Shown piece after piece: positions 36,118 to 44,146 of a stretch of 64,000 nucleotides of DNA. The number at the start of each line of letters is the position of its first letter. Within the stretch, counting starts at the first letter, position 1. The position numbers were made by a program, and so were the translations under genes. The notes under the pieces are model-generated. The model searched no databases. It saw nothing but the letters and a program-made list of their open reading frames with translations, and was not told the origin of the DNA. This DNA comes from Pueribacillus sp041725775 (GTDB taxonomy: Bacteria; Bacillota; Bacilli; Bacillales; UBA6769), in NCBI RefSeq assembly GCF_041725775.1, contig NZ_JBEUEL010000002.1, positions 62,001 to 126,000 of the forward strand, in the 5' to 3' direction.

Positions 36118-37017
36118 TTAAGATGCGTGTTTATGTAGCAGCATTTTAGGATGCAATATGCATTCAAAATCTCCATCACTTGACAGACGTTGCTTGCTTA
36201 AACCAACTAAACAATGTTTGACAATAAACTTGTCATCGTTATGAACGATTTCAATACGTTCAGGTCGCAACGCGACAAGCATCTGTTGCTCTTGTCCAAC
36301 AGAACGAAATGGAATAAGCCTAACTCTTGAATACCACGGATGTTCGTTGTCAATCATTGAAAGAGAGCTCTCATGTAATTCGTGTAATTGTAGTGACTTG
36401 TTTACGGTTGATATATCCATAATCATAACCGGAACTTTCGTAATCGGATCAGTAAGCAGATTTCCACTATCTATCAACCCTTTCAACTGAATAATTTCTT
36501 CCTCTATAAATATTTGAACATCCGCCATTTGCTCAAATGTCATTGAACGGTACTCCATGTTAGTCAACCGTTCCCGTGTGAAAAACCATAGCAACGGAAA
36601 ACCGATTGCGACGAAAAGCCAGCTTATCGGATCACCATATCCTGTGAATGGCATTGAAGCGATTCCATTCAATAATTGAGAATCCGTCAGTAAAAAAAAG
36701 CGGACTGCAATCAATCCTCCTCCAATCATGAATGTTACGAAATAAAACATAGCAACATTCTGAAAAAAATAAGAAAACCGTTTAAACCGAAATGCGATAT
36801 AAACGATAATCATAGAACATATAAATTTACTAACAGGATGATAAAAGACTGATGCATAATGGGTAAATATAAGTAATACGTACATCGAAGCAACTGCTGA
36901 GCTAATCGCTATCCGTAACTTATTTATTTTTCTTTTCAGAAACAGTCCCGTAAGCATTAACAAGAGATAATCTGTGAAAAAATTCAAAAGCCAAATGACA
37001 TCTACATAAACCGTCAA
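36118..37017 (-). CDS. spoIIGA: Sporulation sigma-E factor processing peptidase SpoIIGA
   Basis: 299-aa membrane aspartic protease that activates pro-sigma-E after the SpoIIR signal. Five hydrophobic segments occupy roughly 1-150. The catalytic aspartate is D183 in LIDSGN, the same position as in B. subtilis. The C-terminal domain ends LSSDGDFECILHPKML. The start is TTG with a weak ribosome binding site, which may limit translation. Confidence 0.96.
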   Translation of the reverse strand: MTVYVDVIWLLNFFTDYLLLMLTGLFLKRKINKLRIAISSAVASMYVLLIFTHYASVFYHPVSKFICSMIIVYIAFRFKRFSYFFQNVAMFYFVTFMIGGGLIAVRFFLLTDSQLLNGIASMPFTGYGDPISWLFVAIGFPLLWFFTRERLTNMEYRSMTFEQMADVQIFIEEEIIQLKGLIDSGNLLTDPITKVPVMIMDISTVNKSLQLHELHESSLSMIDNEHPWYSRVRLIPFRSVGQEQQMLVALRPERIEIVHNDDKFIVKHCLVGLSKQRLSSDGDFECILHPKMLLHKHAS

Positions 37018-37049
37018 GTTAGCTCATTCCAATCCTTATTCTTGTCTTT

Positions 37050-37082
37050 AGTATATAATTATTCTATTGATAAGTTTGTCAG
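37050..37082 (-). promoter_or_regulatory. Candidate spoIIG promoter (sigma-A, Spo0A-activated type)
   Basis: Minus strand CTGACA (37077-37082), an unusually long 21-bp spacer, and TATACT (37050-37055). The B. subtilis spoIIG promoter also has an over-long spacer of about 22 bp and needs Spo0A~P. A TGACGAG sequence (plus strand, 37087-37093), close to the 0A box TGNCGAA, lies just upstream of the -35. Confidence 0.65.
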
Positions 37083-37157
37083 TTTATGACGAGCATCTCC
37101 TTGTTATTTTGAATAAAGCACACTATTTTTGTCACCACTGATGGTAGATTGGATCAA

Positions 37158-37187
37158 AAAAACACGACAAGCATTTGTCGTGTTTTT
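37158..37187. terminator. Bidirectional terminator between ftsZ and spoIIGA
   Basis: Thirteen-bp perfect inverted repeat (AAAAACACGACAA / TTGTCGTGTTTTT, 37158-37170 and 37175-37187) with a four-base loop and A/T flanks on both sides. It would stop ftsZ transcription before the spoIIG promoter. Confidence 0.85.
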
Positions 37188-37912
37188 AAAACAGCTTTTC
37201 ATTTTTAACGTACTGCACATACTTGCGCGTTAGAAACCTGTAGACAGACTAAGGACGCCACGTTCGAGACACCCAATGATTATTCAACGATGTATTGTTC
37301 TACGTAAGGAAAGAATAAATTTGCAACTAGAAGAAGCTCGATGTAGTTGCAAATATTAAGCCCCTAATATAAGCGCAACCAAGCCTTTGTCTGCGTCTTA
37401 AAAGACTTGCCAATAGGCAAGTTTCCTTTATGGGTTTACTCTCCTCAGTACAGCACACTCGACGGAGCCCCTGTGGGCCTAAGTCTCGCTTTTCCACGTG
37501 TCAAATGCCCGTAATTTCACTCGTTCAAACGGGCGTTAGAAACCTGATAAGTCTCGCTAACCATTAGCTGTTAAATAGGCAGGCAGACTACAAACGCCAC
37601 ATCGTGTGGCAACGTCTGCATGACCCACTTCCTGTGGTCCTAAGTCTCGCTTTTCCACGTGTCAAACGCCCGTAATTTCACTCGTTCAAACGGGCGTTAG
37701 AAACCTGATAAGTCTCGCTAACCATTAGCTGTTAAATAGGCAGGCAGACTACAAACGCCACATCGTGTGGCAACGTCTGCATGACCCACTTCCTGTGGTC
37801 CTAAGTCTCGCTTTTCCACGTGTCAAACGCCCGTAATTTCACTCGTTCAAACGGGCGTTAGAAACCTGATAAGTCTCGCTAACCATTAGCTTACGCTAAT
37901 GGAAGTCTCGCT
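37188..37912. other. Non-coding block downstream of ftsZ
   Basis: No credible open frame. Besides the 161-bp tandem repeat it contains a hairpin TTTGCAACT / AGTTGCAAA (37320-37353), ACTTGCC-AATA-GGCAAGT (37405-37422), and at 37226-37275 a degraded copy of part of the repeat unit (GCGTTAGAAACCTG then AGACAGACTA). Close to ftsZ there is a perfect hairpin CCATTAGC-TTAC-GCTAATGG (37883-37902). B. subtilis has bpr/bpf in this position. Confidence 0.7.
37470..37891. repeat. 161-bp tandem direct repeat, about 2.6 copies
   Basis: Units begin at 37470, 37631 and 37792 (CCTGTGG...), period exactly 161 bp; the copies are nearly identical (a few differences in the first unit). Each unit has an inverted repeat AACGCCCGT / ACGGGCGTT, a nested stem GCAGAC...GCCACA-TCG-TGTGGC...GTCTGC, and the decamer AAGTCTCGCT, which occurs seven times across the block. 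The third unit is cut off after the motif AACCATTAGCT. Confidence 0.93.
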
Positions 37913-39049
37913 TTATCGGCGGCGATTTCGGTTCCTCAAAAATGTTGGAATGTCTAGCGTATCACCTGTATCTTGGTATTGAGTGCCAAACTTTCTTTCA
38001 TCTGCTTGAGGCGCTTCTTCTTTTTGACTACTCACGTTCGGCTGAACATTTGATTGAGTCATTCGGCTCGGTGCCTGTTGTCGTTGGCTATTTTCTTTTT
38101 CATCGAAACCAGTTGCAATCACAGTTACGACAATCTCTTCCTTTAAATCTTCGTTAATAACGGAACCAAAGATCATATTTACGTCTTGATCGGAAGCTGA
38201 TGATACGATATCTGCTGCTTCATTCACTTCGTAAAGACTTAAATTCGCACCGCCGCTAATATTCATTAATACACCTTTCGCTCCATCAATTGAAGTTTCT
38301 AGAAGTGGGCTTGAAATTGCTTTTCGTGCTGCTTCAGATGCACGATTTTCTCCCGTGGCGATCCCGATGCCCATTAATGCTGTCCCTTTTTCAGTCATAA
38401 TCGTCTTTACGTCAGCAAAGTCTAAGTTAATTAAACCCGGAACCGCAATTAGATCTGAAATTCCTTGTACTCCTTGTCGAAGTACGTTATCTGCTTCTCT
38501 AAACGCTTCAAGCATCGGTGTATTTTTATCAACAATTTCAAGTAAACGGTCATTCGGTATAACGATGAGTGTATCAACTTTTTCTTTAAAAACAGAAATT
38601 CCATTCGCGGCTTGACTTGAACGCTTGCGACCTTCAAACGTAAATGGTTTCGTTACAACACCAACTGTTAACGCACCGTTTTCTTTCGCAATCTCAGCGA
38701 TTACAGGCGCAGCTCCAGTCCCTGTGCCGCCACCCATTCCAGCTGTCACAAATACCATGTCCGCACCGTTTAATGCTTCAGCAATTTGTTCTTTGCTTTC
38801 CTCAGCGGCTTTTTTGCCAATTTCAGGATTAGCTCCGGCTCCAAGGCCTCTCGTTAGTTTCGTACCAATTTGAAGTTTCGTTTCTGCTAAAGATAAATTT
38901 AACGCTTGTGCATCGGTATTAACTGCAATGAAGTCAACGCCGCGAACACCGTGTTCAATCATTCTGTTTACCGCATTGCTTCCACCACCACCGACGCCTA
39001 TCACTTTAATCTTTGCTAATTGATGAACATCCATATCGAATTCTAGCAT
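37913..39049 (-). CDS. ftsZ: Cell division GTPase FtsZ
   Basis: 378-aa tubulin homologue forming the Z ring. The tubulin signature GGGTGTG spans 106-112; IGVGGGGSNAVNRM and NTDAQAL precede it, and the catalytic T7 loop region contains NLDFADVKTIM. After a variable linker, the C-terminal peptide DIPTFLRNRNRRR binds FtsA and SepF. ATG with AGGAGG upstream; it follows ftsA by 40 bp. Confidence 0.98.
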   Translation of the reverse strand: MLEFDMDVHQLAKIKVIGVGGGGSNAVNRMIEHGVRGVDFIAVNTDAQALNLSLAETKLQIGTKLTRGLGAGANPEIGKKAAEESKEQIAEALNGADMVFVTAGMGGGTGTGAAPVIAEIAKENGALTVGVVTKPFTFEGRKRSSQAANGISVFKEKVDTLIVIPNDRLLEIVDKNTPMLEAFREADNVLRQGVQGISDLIAVPGLINLDFADVKTIMTEKGTALMGIGIATGENRASEAARKAISSPLLETSIDGAKGVLMNISGGANLSLYEVNEAADIVSSASDQDVNMIFGSVINEDLKEEIVVTVIATGFDEKENSQRQQAPSRMTQSNVQPNVSSQKEEAPQADERKFGTQYQDTGDTLDIPTFLRNRNRRR

Positions 39050-39089
39050 CTTAAATCCTCCTAAGTTTTGAAAATCGTATCACTCTTCT

Positions 39090-40370
39090 TTAATCAAAAA
39101 AAGATCCAAAGAAACTTTTCACTTTCGTTACTACGTTCGAATTGCTTTCATCGTTACGTTTCTTCTTCTGATCCGCTACCTTTTTCTTTGGTTTGGGTGG
39201 AAGTTCATGGCTAATTCCGGCAGCAACTTCTCGACCTTGTATTTTTACATTACGATATGTAAATTGGATTAATCCAACTCCTACCGTGTATTTTGGCTCA
39301 CGAACACCTAAATAGTCAGGTGAAGCCACTCTGACATTGTTTTCAAGAATATATTGTGACAACTCTAAGACACCAGGCATGGAGGCTACCCCACCTGTTA
39401 GGACATAGCCACCTGGAAGGTTCGGGTAACCGAGACCCTCTAATTCTTTATCGACCATTTCAATCATTTCTGTAACCCGAGCTTCAATAATGTGTGCTAT
39501 TTCAAACTGATTATATTCTTCTTCCTTTGCACTTCCAATTCTAGTAACCTTAAAAACTTCTTCATCTGTTGAAAGATCAATAAAAGCATGTCCGTGTTTA
39601 AGTTTAACTCTTTCCGCTTCTTCGGTTGAAATACGTAAACCGACCGAAATATCTTTCGTTATATGTTCTCCTCCAACAGGAATGACGCTTGTTTTTCGTA
39701 AGTAACCTTCTTCAAAAACTGAGATTGTCGTACATCCGCCGCCAATGTCGATTAGTGCAACACCAAGTTCTCGTTCATCACGAGAAAGTGCGATTGAGCC
39801 AGCTGCAATCGATTGTAAACAAATGTCAGCAATGACTAAACCTGCTTTTTCTACACAACGCAATAAATTATGTAGGATTGTCTTTGAACCTGTAATGATC
39901 GTTCCTTCCATTTCTAAACGAACACCGATCATTCCACGTGGATCATTAATTTCATCTAACCCGTCTACAATAAATTGGCGAGGGATGACGTCGATAATTT
40001 CACGTTCTGGCGGAATTGAAACAACTTCAGCTGCCTCAATAACGCGAATAACATCCTCATTACGAATTTCACGATCTTCACTCGATACAGCGACAACACC
40101 ATGACATGGTTGGAGCGCAATATGATTACCACCAACACCAACAATGACAGACTCAATTTGAACACCAACCATTCTCTCGGCTTGTTCAACAGCTTTTTTT
40201 ATTGAACGCACGGTTTCATCTATATCAACGATTGCACCTTTATTCAACCCTTGTGACGGTGCCGTTCCAACACCAATGATATTTAAAGATTCATCGACCA
40301 TTTCACCGATAATTACTTTTATATTCGATGTTCCGATGTCTAAGCTAACAAATATGTCGTTGCTGTTCAA
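39090..40370 (-). CDS. ftsA: Cell division protein FtsA
   Basis: 426-aa actin-like protein that anchors FtsZ to the membrane. The actin-type phosphate 1 motif is VSLDIGTSNIKVIIGE, the phosphate 2 motif ALIDIGGGCTTISVF, and the adenosine motif YVLTGGVASMPGV. A C-terminal amphipathic helix (VVTKVKSFFGSFFD) is the membrane anchor. The start is TTG, eight bases after AAGGTGGTG. Confidence 0.97.
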   Translation of the reverse strand: MNSNDIFVSLDIGTSNIKVIIGEMVDESLNIIGVGTAPSQGLNKGAIVDIDETVRSIKKAVEQAERMVGVQIESVIVGVGGNHIALQPCHGVVAVSSEDREIRNEDVIRVIEAAEVVSIPPEREIIDVIPRQFIVDGLDEINDPRGMIGVRLEMEGTIITGSKTILHNLLRCVEKAGLVIADICLQSIAAGSIALSRDERELGVALIDIGGGCTTISVFEEGYLRKTSVIPVGGEHITKDISVGLRISTEEAERVKLKHGHAFIDLSTDEEVFKVTRIGSAKEEEYNQFEIAHIIEARVTEMIEMVDKELEGLGYPNLPGGYVLTGGVASMPGVLELSQYILENNVRVASPDYLGVREPKYTVGVGLIQFTYRNVKIQGREVAAGISHELPPKPKKKVADQKKKRNDESNSNVVTKVKSFFGSFFD

Positions 40371-40424
40371 TCTCAGAGCACCACCTTATTCATTGTTACA
40401 AATAAATAGTTCGATTAAAACTGT

Positions 40425-40452
40425 ATTCCACATAAAAGGGGTCATTCCCTCT
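40425..40452 (-). promoter_or_regulatory. Candidate sigma-H promoter upstream of ftsA-ftsZ
   Basis: Minus strand AGAGGGAAT (40444-40452), 12-bp spacer, GTGGAAT (40425-40431), matching the sigma-H pattern RNAGGAWWW-N11-12-RNNGAAT with one mismatch. B. subtilis ftsAZ has a sigma-H promoter used at sporulation onset. Confidence 0.6.
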
Positions 40453-40468
40453 TTTTTTATTAAGATTT

Positions 40469-40822
40469 TCAGCTGTTTTTTCTCTTTTCGGACCACTTCT
40501 GTAAAAAAATACGGCGAATAATTGCTATATTATTAAACAATCGTACGCCAAAAGCGAAAATAGCCGCTAAATACAAGTCTACACCAAGATTAACACCGAG
40601 AAAAGCTAAACTTGCAGCTAGAACAATATTAAAGAAAAAGCCTGAAATAAATACACGATCGTCAAAGGTCGATTGCAAATGGGCTCGAATACCACCAATG
40701 AGTGTGTCTAATGCTGCTAATACGGCAATTGACAAATATTGTGTGTATTCTTCCGGCACTCGCAACTCTGTTGAAAAGCCTAACATAATACCGATTAATA
40801 GTCCGAGTAGCGGAAGCCACAT
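40469..40822 (-). CDS. sbp: Small basic membrane protein (Sbp family)
   Basis: 117-aa DUF1290 protein with three predicted membrane helices and the conserved core YLSIAVLAALDTLIGGIRA followed by DRVFISGFFFN. Its function is unknown; it is a constant neighbour of ftsA in Bacillota. Its ATG overlaps the ylxX stop by one base (TAATG). Confidence 0.9.
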   Translation of the reverse strand: MWLPLLGLLIGIMLGFSTELRVPEEYTQYLSIAVLAALDTLIGGIRAHLQSTFDDRVFISGFFFNIVLAASLAFLGVNLGVDLYLAAIFAFGVRLFNNIAIIRRIFLQKWSEKRKNS

Positions 40823-41529
40823 TACGAACCCTCCTCATATTGTTGCATATAGTTTACTTTAATGTTTCGATCGTAAGGAATAATATGAACGTTATTTTTC
40901 AACTCTGCAGTGATGGACAAGTTTTCCTCGGCAAACTCATCCGAAATTTTCGATGCTTTAAATTGGTCCAAAAGCTTTGCGACATCATCTGCAACGATTT
41001 TAATTTCAATCGGCAAATCCGGTAACGAGCGATTATTCAAAAACGTCTGTCCATTCACTTCTCTAACCGCTGTTAAAGCTATGACTCGTTGTTCTGCGAT
41101 TGAAATATGTTCAATCCCAAACGTATTTAATTCATTCATAAGACGAGAAAGTAATTCTGCTGTTAATTGCGGGATTTCTTCCCCGATCAATTCTTCCTTG
41201 AATAATGGTTCGATTCGGAGAACGATGCCTTTACTATATACAGTCGTTAAACCGGCTTCATGTTTCAATTTTTTTAATGCTTCTTCCATTACGAGTACCC
41301 GGTCTTGATCTGAGTTTTGCTTATACTCATTAAGTAATATTTCATAATGGGAAATTTCCGTATTTAACTGAAGTTGTTTTTGTTTCTCTTTTTCCAAATC
41401 TTCCCTTAACTCCCATATGCTTCTTGTATCACGTTCATTCGGACTTTTAAACGTTTGGAATTGTACTGCTAACATAAATCCAAGTATTAACGTACTTAAT
41501 GTAAAAACGATGATCGATTGTGGCTTCAA
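40822..41529 (-). CDS. ylxX: DUF881 family protein YlxX
   Basis: 235 aa: an N-terminal membrane helix, a coiled coil (about 40-90) and the DUF881 domain with LSRLMNELNTFGIEHISIAEQRVI. The role is unknown; it is always linked to the division genes. The TTG start overlaps the ylxW stop by four bases, so translation is probably coupled. It is a paralogue of the adjacent ylxW. Confidence 0.9.
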   Translation of the reverse strand: MKPQSIIVFTLSTLILGFMLAVQFQTFKSPNERDTRSIWELREDLEKEKQKQLQLNTEISHYEILLNEYKQNSDQDRVLVMEEALKKLKHEAGLTTVYSKGIVLRIEPLFKEELIGEEIPQLTAELLSRLMNELNTFGIEHISIAEQRVIALTAVREVNGQTFLNNRSLPDLPIEIKIVADDVAKLLDQFKASKISDEFAEENLSITAELKNNVHIIPYDRNIKVNYMQQYEEGS

Positions 41530-42236
41530 GCCCCTCTTCCTTTCCCACTAAAAAAAGGTTCCATCACAACTTCAGATTTTTTTTCAATCGATACTTCAAT
41601 CCCATTTTCAACGAGTTGGTCTTTTACATTTCCTTTTAAGTTTATTGAAGATTCCATCATATCTACATCGCCAATTGCGGCGATTTCAAATGGAGCAAAG
41701 TATTGAACTCCATCAACCTCAACCACTGGACCGATACACAAAATATATGAGTTAAATGAAATCCGTTGCCCATTAATCGAAATGGCTTCTGCACCGGAAA
41801 TGAGCAATTCATTAATGACTTTTTGAATATGGTGTTCGTGAACGATATAGTTGTTTGGATTATCTTGGTCTGGTATGTAAGATGAATCACGAAGGGAAAC
41901 GACGATACCAGGACCTTTTACTTTCACCGTACCTGTCACCATTCTTAGTTGTTCAAGTTCTTCAACGAGTTTTGAACTCATTTTTTCGTTATCGACTTGA
42001 TTTTTTTCAATTTCTTGAACTTCAGCCTGTAATTCTTTTAATTCATTAAACCTTGTGCTATTTTCATTTTGAATTCGCAAAATTTCATCGCGAAGCTTGT
42101 CTTTTTTTTCCCATTCTGTTTCAGATATACGACTCAAATTTTTTTCTTTCGTCGTAAGATGATAAGAGTATGAGAGCATGAATCCAACAAGTAACAGAAC
42201 GAGAGCGTAGATAACGTGTTTACCCTTCACTTTCAT
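41526..42236 (-). CDS. ylxW: DUF881 family protein YlxW
   Basis: 236 aa with the same plan as YlxX: N-terminal membrane helix (about 7-24), coiled coil (about 45-95) and DUF881 core with GPGIVVSLRDSSYIPDQDN and LLISGAEAISINGQRIS. ATG at 42236 follows GAGGAGG and lies 17 bp inside the end of divIB; a longer open frame reaching 42290 is not supported. Confidence 0.9.
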   Translation of the reverse strand: MKVKGKHVIYALVLLLVGFMLSYSYHLTTKEKNLSRISETEWEKKDKLRDEILRIQNENSTRFNELKELQAEVQEIEKNQVDNEKMSSKLVEELEQLRMVTGTVKVKGPGIVVSLRDSSYIPDQDNPNNYIVHEHHIQKVINELLISGAEAISINGQRISFNSYILCIGPVVEVDGVQYFAPFEIAAIGDVDMMESSINLKGNVKDQLVENGIEVSIEKKSEVVMEPFFSGKGRGA

Positions 42237-43005
42237 GTTCTGTTTCCTCCTCATTCTTACTCTTATACTCTTCAAAATAAGTACTAACATTTAAATGAAT
42301 AATCCCGCGTTTTCCAGGCTCAATTTGACTGACTACAGCAGGATATTTTCTTAGATTTTCAGCGAGATTCGCTACAGATGTCCTTACTTCAAATCCATCA
42401 TTCATAAAAACGCGTAAATCATAGGAGATTGTTTCAGATGAGGTGAACTTTATTTCAGAAATTCGTTGAATTAAGCTTTGGGGCAGTTGCTTCAATTCAT
42501 TTGCAATTTCTTCTAATTTCTTTTTATCTGCATTTGCCAAAATAGGTGCATTTACAGGAGTTTCATCTGATAAAAGCTTGTCAATTACTCTACCGTTTTC
42601 CAAAATTGGAAAATAGGCATCTTTCTCTTTTAAATAAGCGACTCTAACAAATTCCTTCACTTCTATGTAAATTGTATTCGGAAAACGTTTGTGAACTTTA
42701 ACATCAGACAATTGAACATTTGATTTTAAAAGCTTATTCTCTAACTCTTTCGTATTAATGTTCCAAAAGCTTGTCTCATTCGTTAAATTGCCAGCTTTTA
42801 CAATAGAAGAATCAGCAACGTAATGGTTGCCTTCAATTGTAATTTTACCAATTTTGCTTAACGGTGATTGTAAATAAACGACGAGCAAGATTAATAAAAA
42901 AAAGAGCGACAAGTATATAATTAAACGTCGATTCGCTTTCCGCTTCCTCTCCGCTTTTAATTTAGGAATTCGGTCTTCTATTGTTATGACCTTTCCACTT
43001 TTCAT
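42220..43005 (-). CDS. divIB: Cell division protein DivIB/FtsQ
   Basis: 261-aa bitopic septal protein. A short basic cytoplasmic tail is followed by one membrane helix (about 29-47), the POTRA domain (SKIGKITIEGNHYVADSSIVKAG), the FtsQ beta domain and an acidic, unstructured tail. ATG at 43005 is chosen for GGAGG upstream; the frame is open 23 codons earlier. A terminator between murB and this gene suggests divIB-ylxW-ylxX-sbp is a separate unit. Confidence 0.94.
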   Translation of the reverse strand: MKSGKVITIEDRIPKLKAERKRKANRRLIIYLSLFFLLILLVVYLQSPLSKIGKITIEGNHYVADSSIVKAGNLTNETSFWNINTKELENKLLKSNVQLSDVKVHKRFPNTIYIEVKEFVRVAYLKEKDAYFPILENGRVIDKLLSDETPVNAPILANADKKKLEEIANELKQLPQSLIQRISEIKFTSSETISYDLRVFMNDGFEVRTSVANLAENLRKYPAVVSQIEPGKRGIIHLNVSTYFEEYKSKNEEETEHESEG

Positions 43006-43120
43006 CTGTTCGCCTCCGCTAGAAAAATACGACGTCTTAATTATAACACAATTCATATGTTCGTTACTTTGCATCTCAATGAAAATTTATTTCAAACTGT
43101 AACAAGATTTACATCTAATC

Positions 43121-43152
43121 ACAAAAACACCTTTCTATAATTAGAAAGGTGT
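43121..43152 (-). terminator. Terminator after murB
   Basis: Ten-bp perfect inverted repeat ACACCTTTCT / AGAAAGGTGT (43127-43136, 43143-43152) with six-base loop and T run on the minus strand. Confidence 0.85.
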
Positions 43153-43196
43153 CTTACATTCATGAAAGAACAATAAGAATAGCGATAAACATTCTG

Positions 43197-44120
43197 TCAA
43201 CTAACTGGGGTTTCGCCAACAATTTCAACTTCCGTTTCCAGCTCTATGTTATATTTTTCTTTAATCGTTTGTTTAATAAATGCTATTAAGTCGAGCACAT
43301 CTTGCGCCTTCGCCTTGTCTTTATCTACATTTATAATGAAATTTCCATGCATGCTTGAAATCATAACGCCGCCCATTTTTTTTCCTTTTAACCCTGCTTT
43401 TTCAATTAATGCACCAGAGTGATCAGGTAACGGGTTTCGAAAGACGCTACCACAGCACGGATCGTTCCAAGGTTGTGTGTCACGCCGGTAGTCTTTATGT
43501 TTTTTCATTTCTTGTACAATACGATCTTTGTCTCCTTTTTTCAATTGCATTTCAACTTCTACGACAATTCCGCGTTCAGCTTGCAGTCGCGATGTGCGAT
43601 ACGAAAACTGCATATCTTTATTTGTTAGCCATTTCATCGTTCCATCTGAAAACAAAACATGTACACGCGTTACGATGTTTGACATATCTGATCCGTGCGC
43701 ACCTGCATTCATATATACTGCTCCACCAACGGAGCCGGGAATACCACCTGCAAATTCTAAACCAGATAGCCCTTTTCGACTTATTATTGTCACGAGCTTT
43801 ATGAGTGGATACCCGCCACCGACTACAATTCTTTCTTCATCAACATAATTAAGATGCTGAATTCCTTTTGCTAAATTGATGACGACACCTTTTATTCCGC
43901 CATCTTTTATAAGTAAGTTTGAACCTCGGCCGATTACAAACCACTCTTTTCCTGCAGTACCGATAAAGTCCATCAATCTTATTAAACTTTCAACGTCTTT
44001 CGGCTCTACATATAATTCAGCTGGACCGCCTAATTTTATTGTCGTATGTTTTGATAAAGGTTCATTTATGACAACATGACCGATATTTTCTTGACGTAAT
44101 GTTTCTGCAAACTGTTCCAT
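43197..44120 (-). CDS. murB: UDP-N-acetylenolpyruvoylglucosamine reductase
   Basis: FAD-dependent reductase making UDP-MurNAc; 307 aa. FAD-binding segments include TTIKLGGPAELYVEP, VIGRGSNLL and FAGGIPGSVGGAVYMNAGA, and the catalytic serine lies in CCGSVFRNP. ATG 44120 with AGAGG upstream is preferred to TTG one codon earlier. In B. subtilis murG lies between spoVE and murB; only 26 bp separates them here. Confidence 0.96.
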   Translation of the reverse strand: MEQFAETLRQENIGHVVINEPLSKHTTIKLGGPAELYVEPKDVESLIRLMDFIGTAGKEWFVIGRGSNLLIKDGGIKGVVINLAKGIQHLNYVDEERIVVGGGYPLIKLVTIISRKGLSGLEFAGGIPGSVGGAVYMNAGAHGSDMSNIVTRVHVLFSDGTMKWLTNKDMQFSYRTSRLQAERGIVVEVEMQLKKGDKDRIVQEMKKHKDYRRDTQPWNDPCCGSVFRNPLPDHSGALIEKAGLKGKKMGGVMISSMHGNFIINVDKDKAKAQDVLDLIAFIKQTIKEKYNIELETEVEIVGETPVS

Positions 44121-44146
44121 CAACTCTTCCTCTCTTTATATCACTT

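Noticed and set aside
37470..37891. Possible CRISPR array
   Set aside because: Period is 161 bp with no short repeat/variable spacer pattern; the whole unit is repeated, so it is a tandem duplication.
43409..43804. 131-codon plus-strand open frame opposite murB
   Set aside because: Antisense shadow; murB is complete with all FAD and catalytic motifs.
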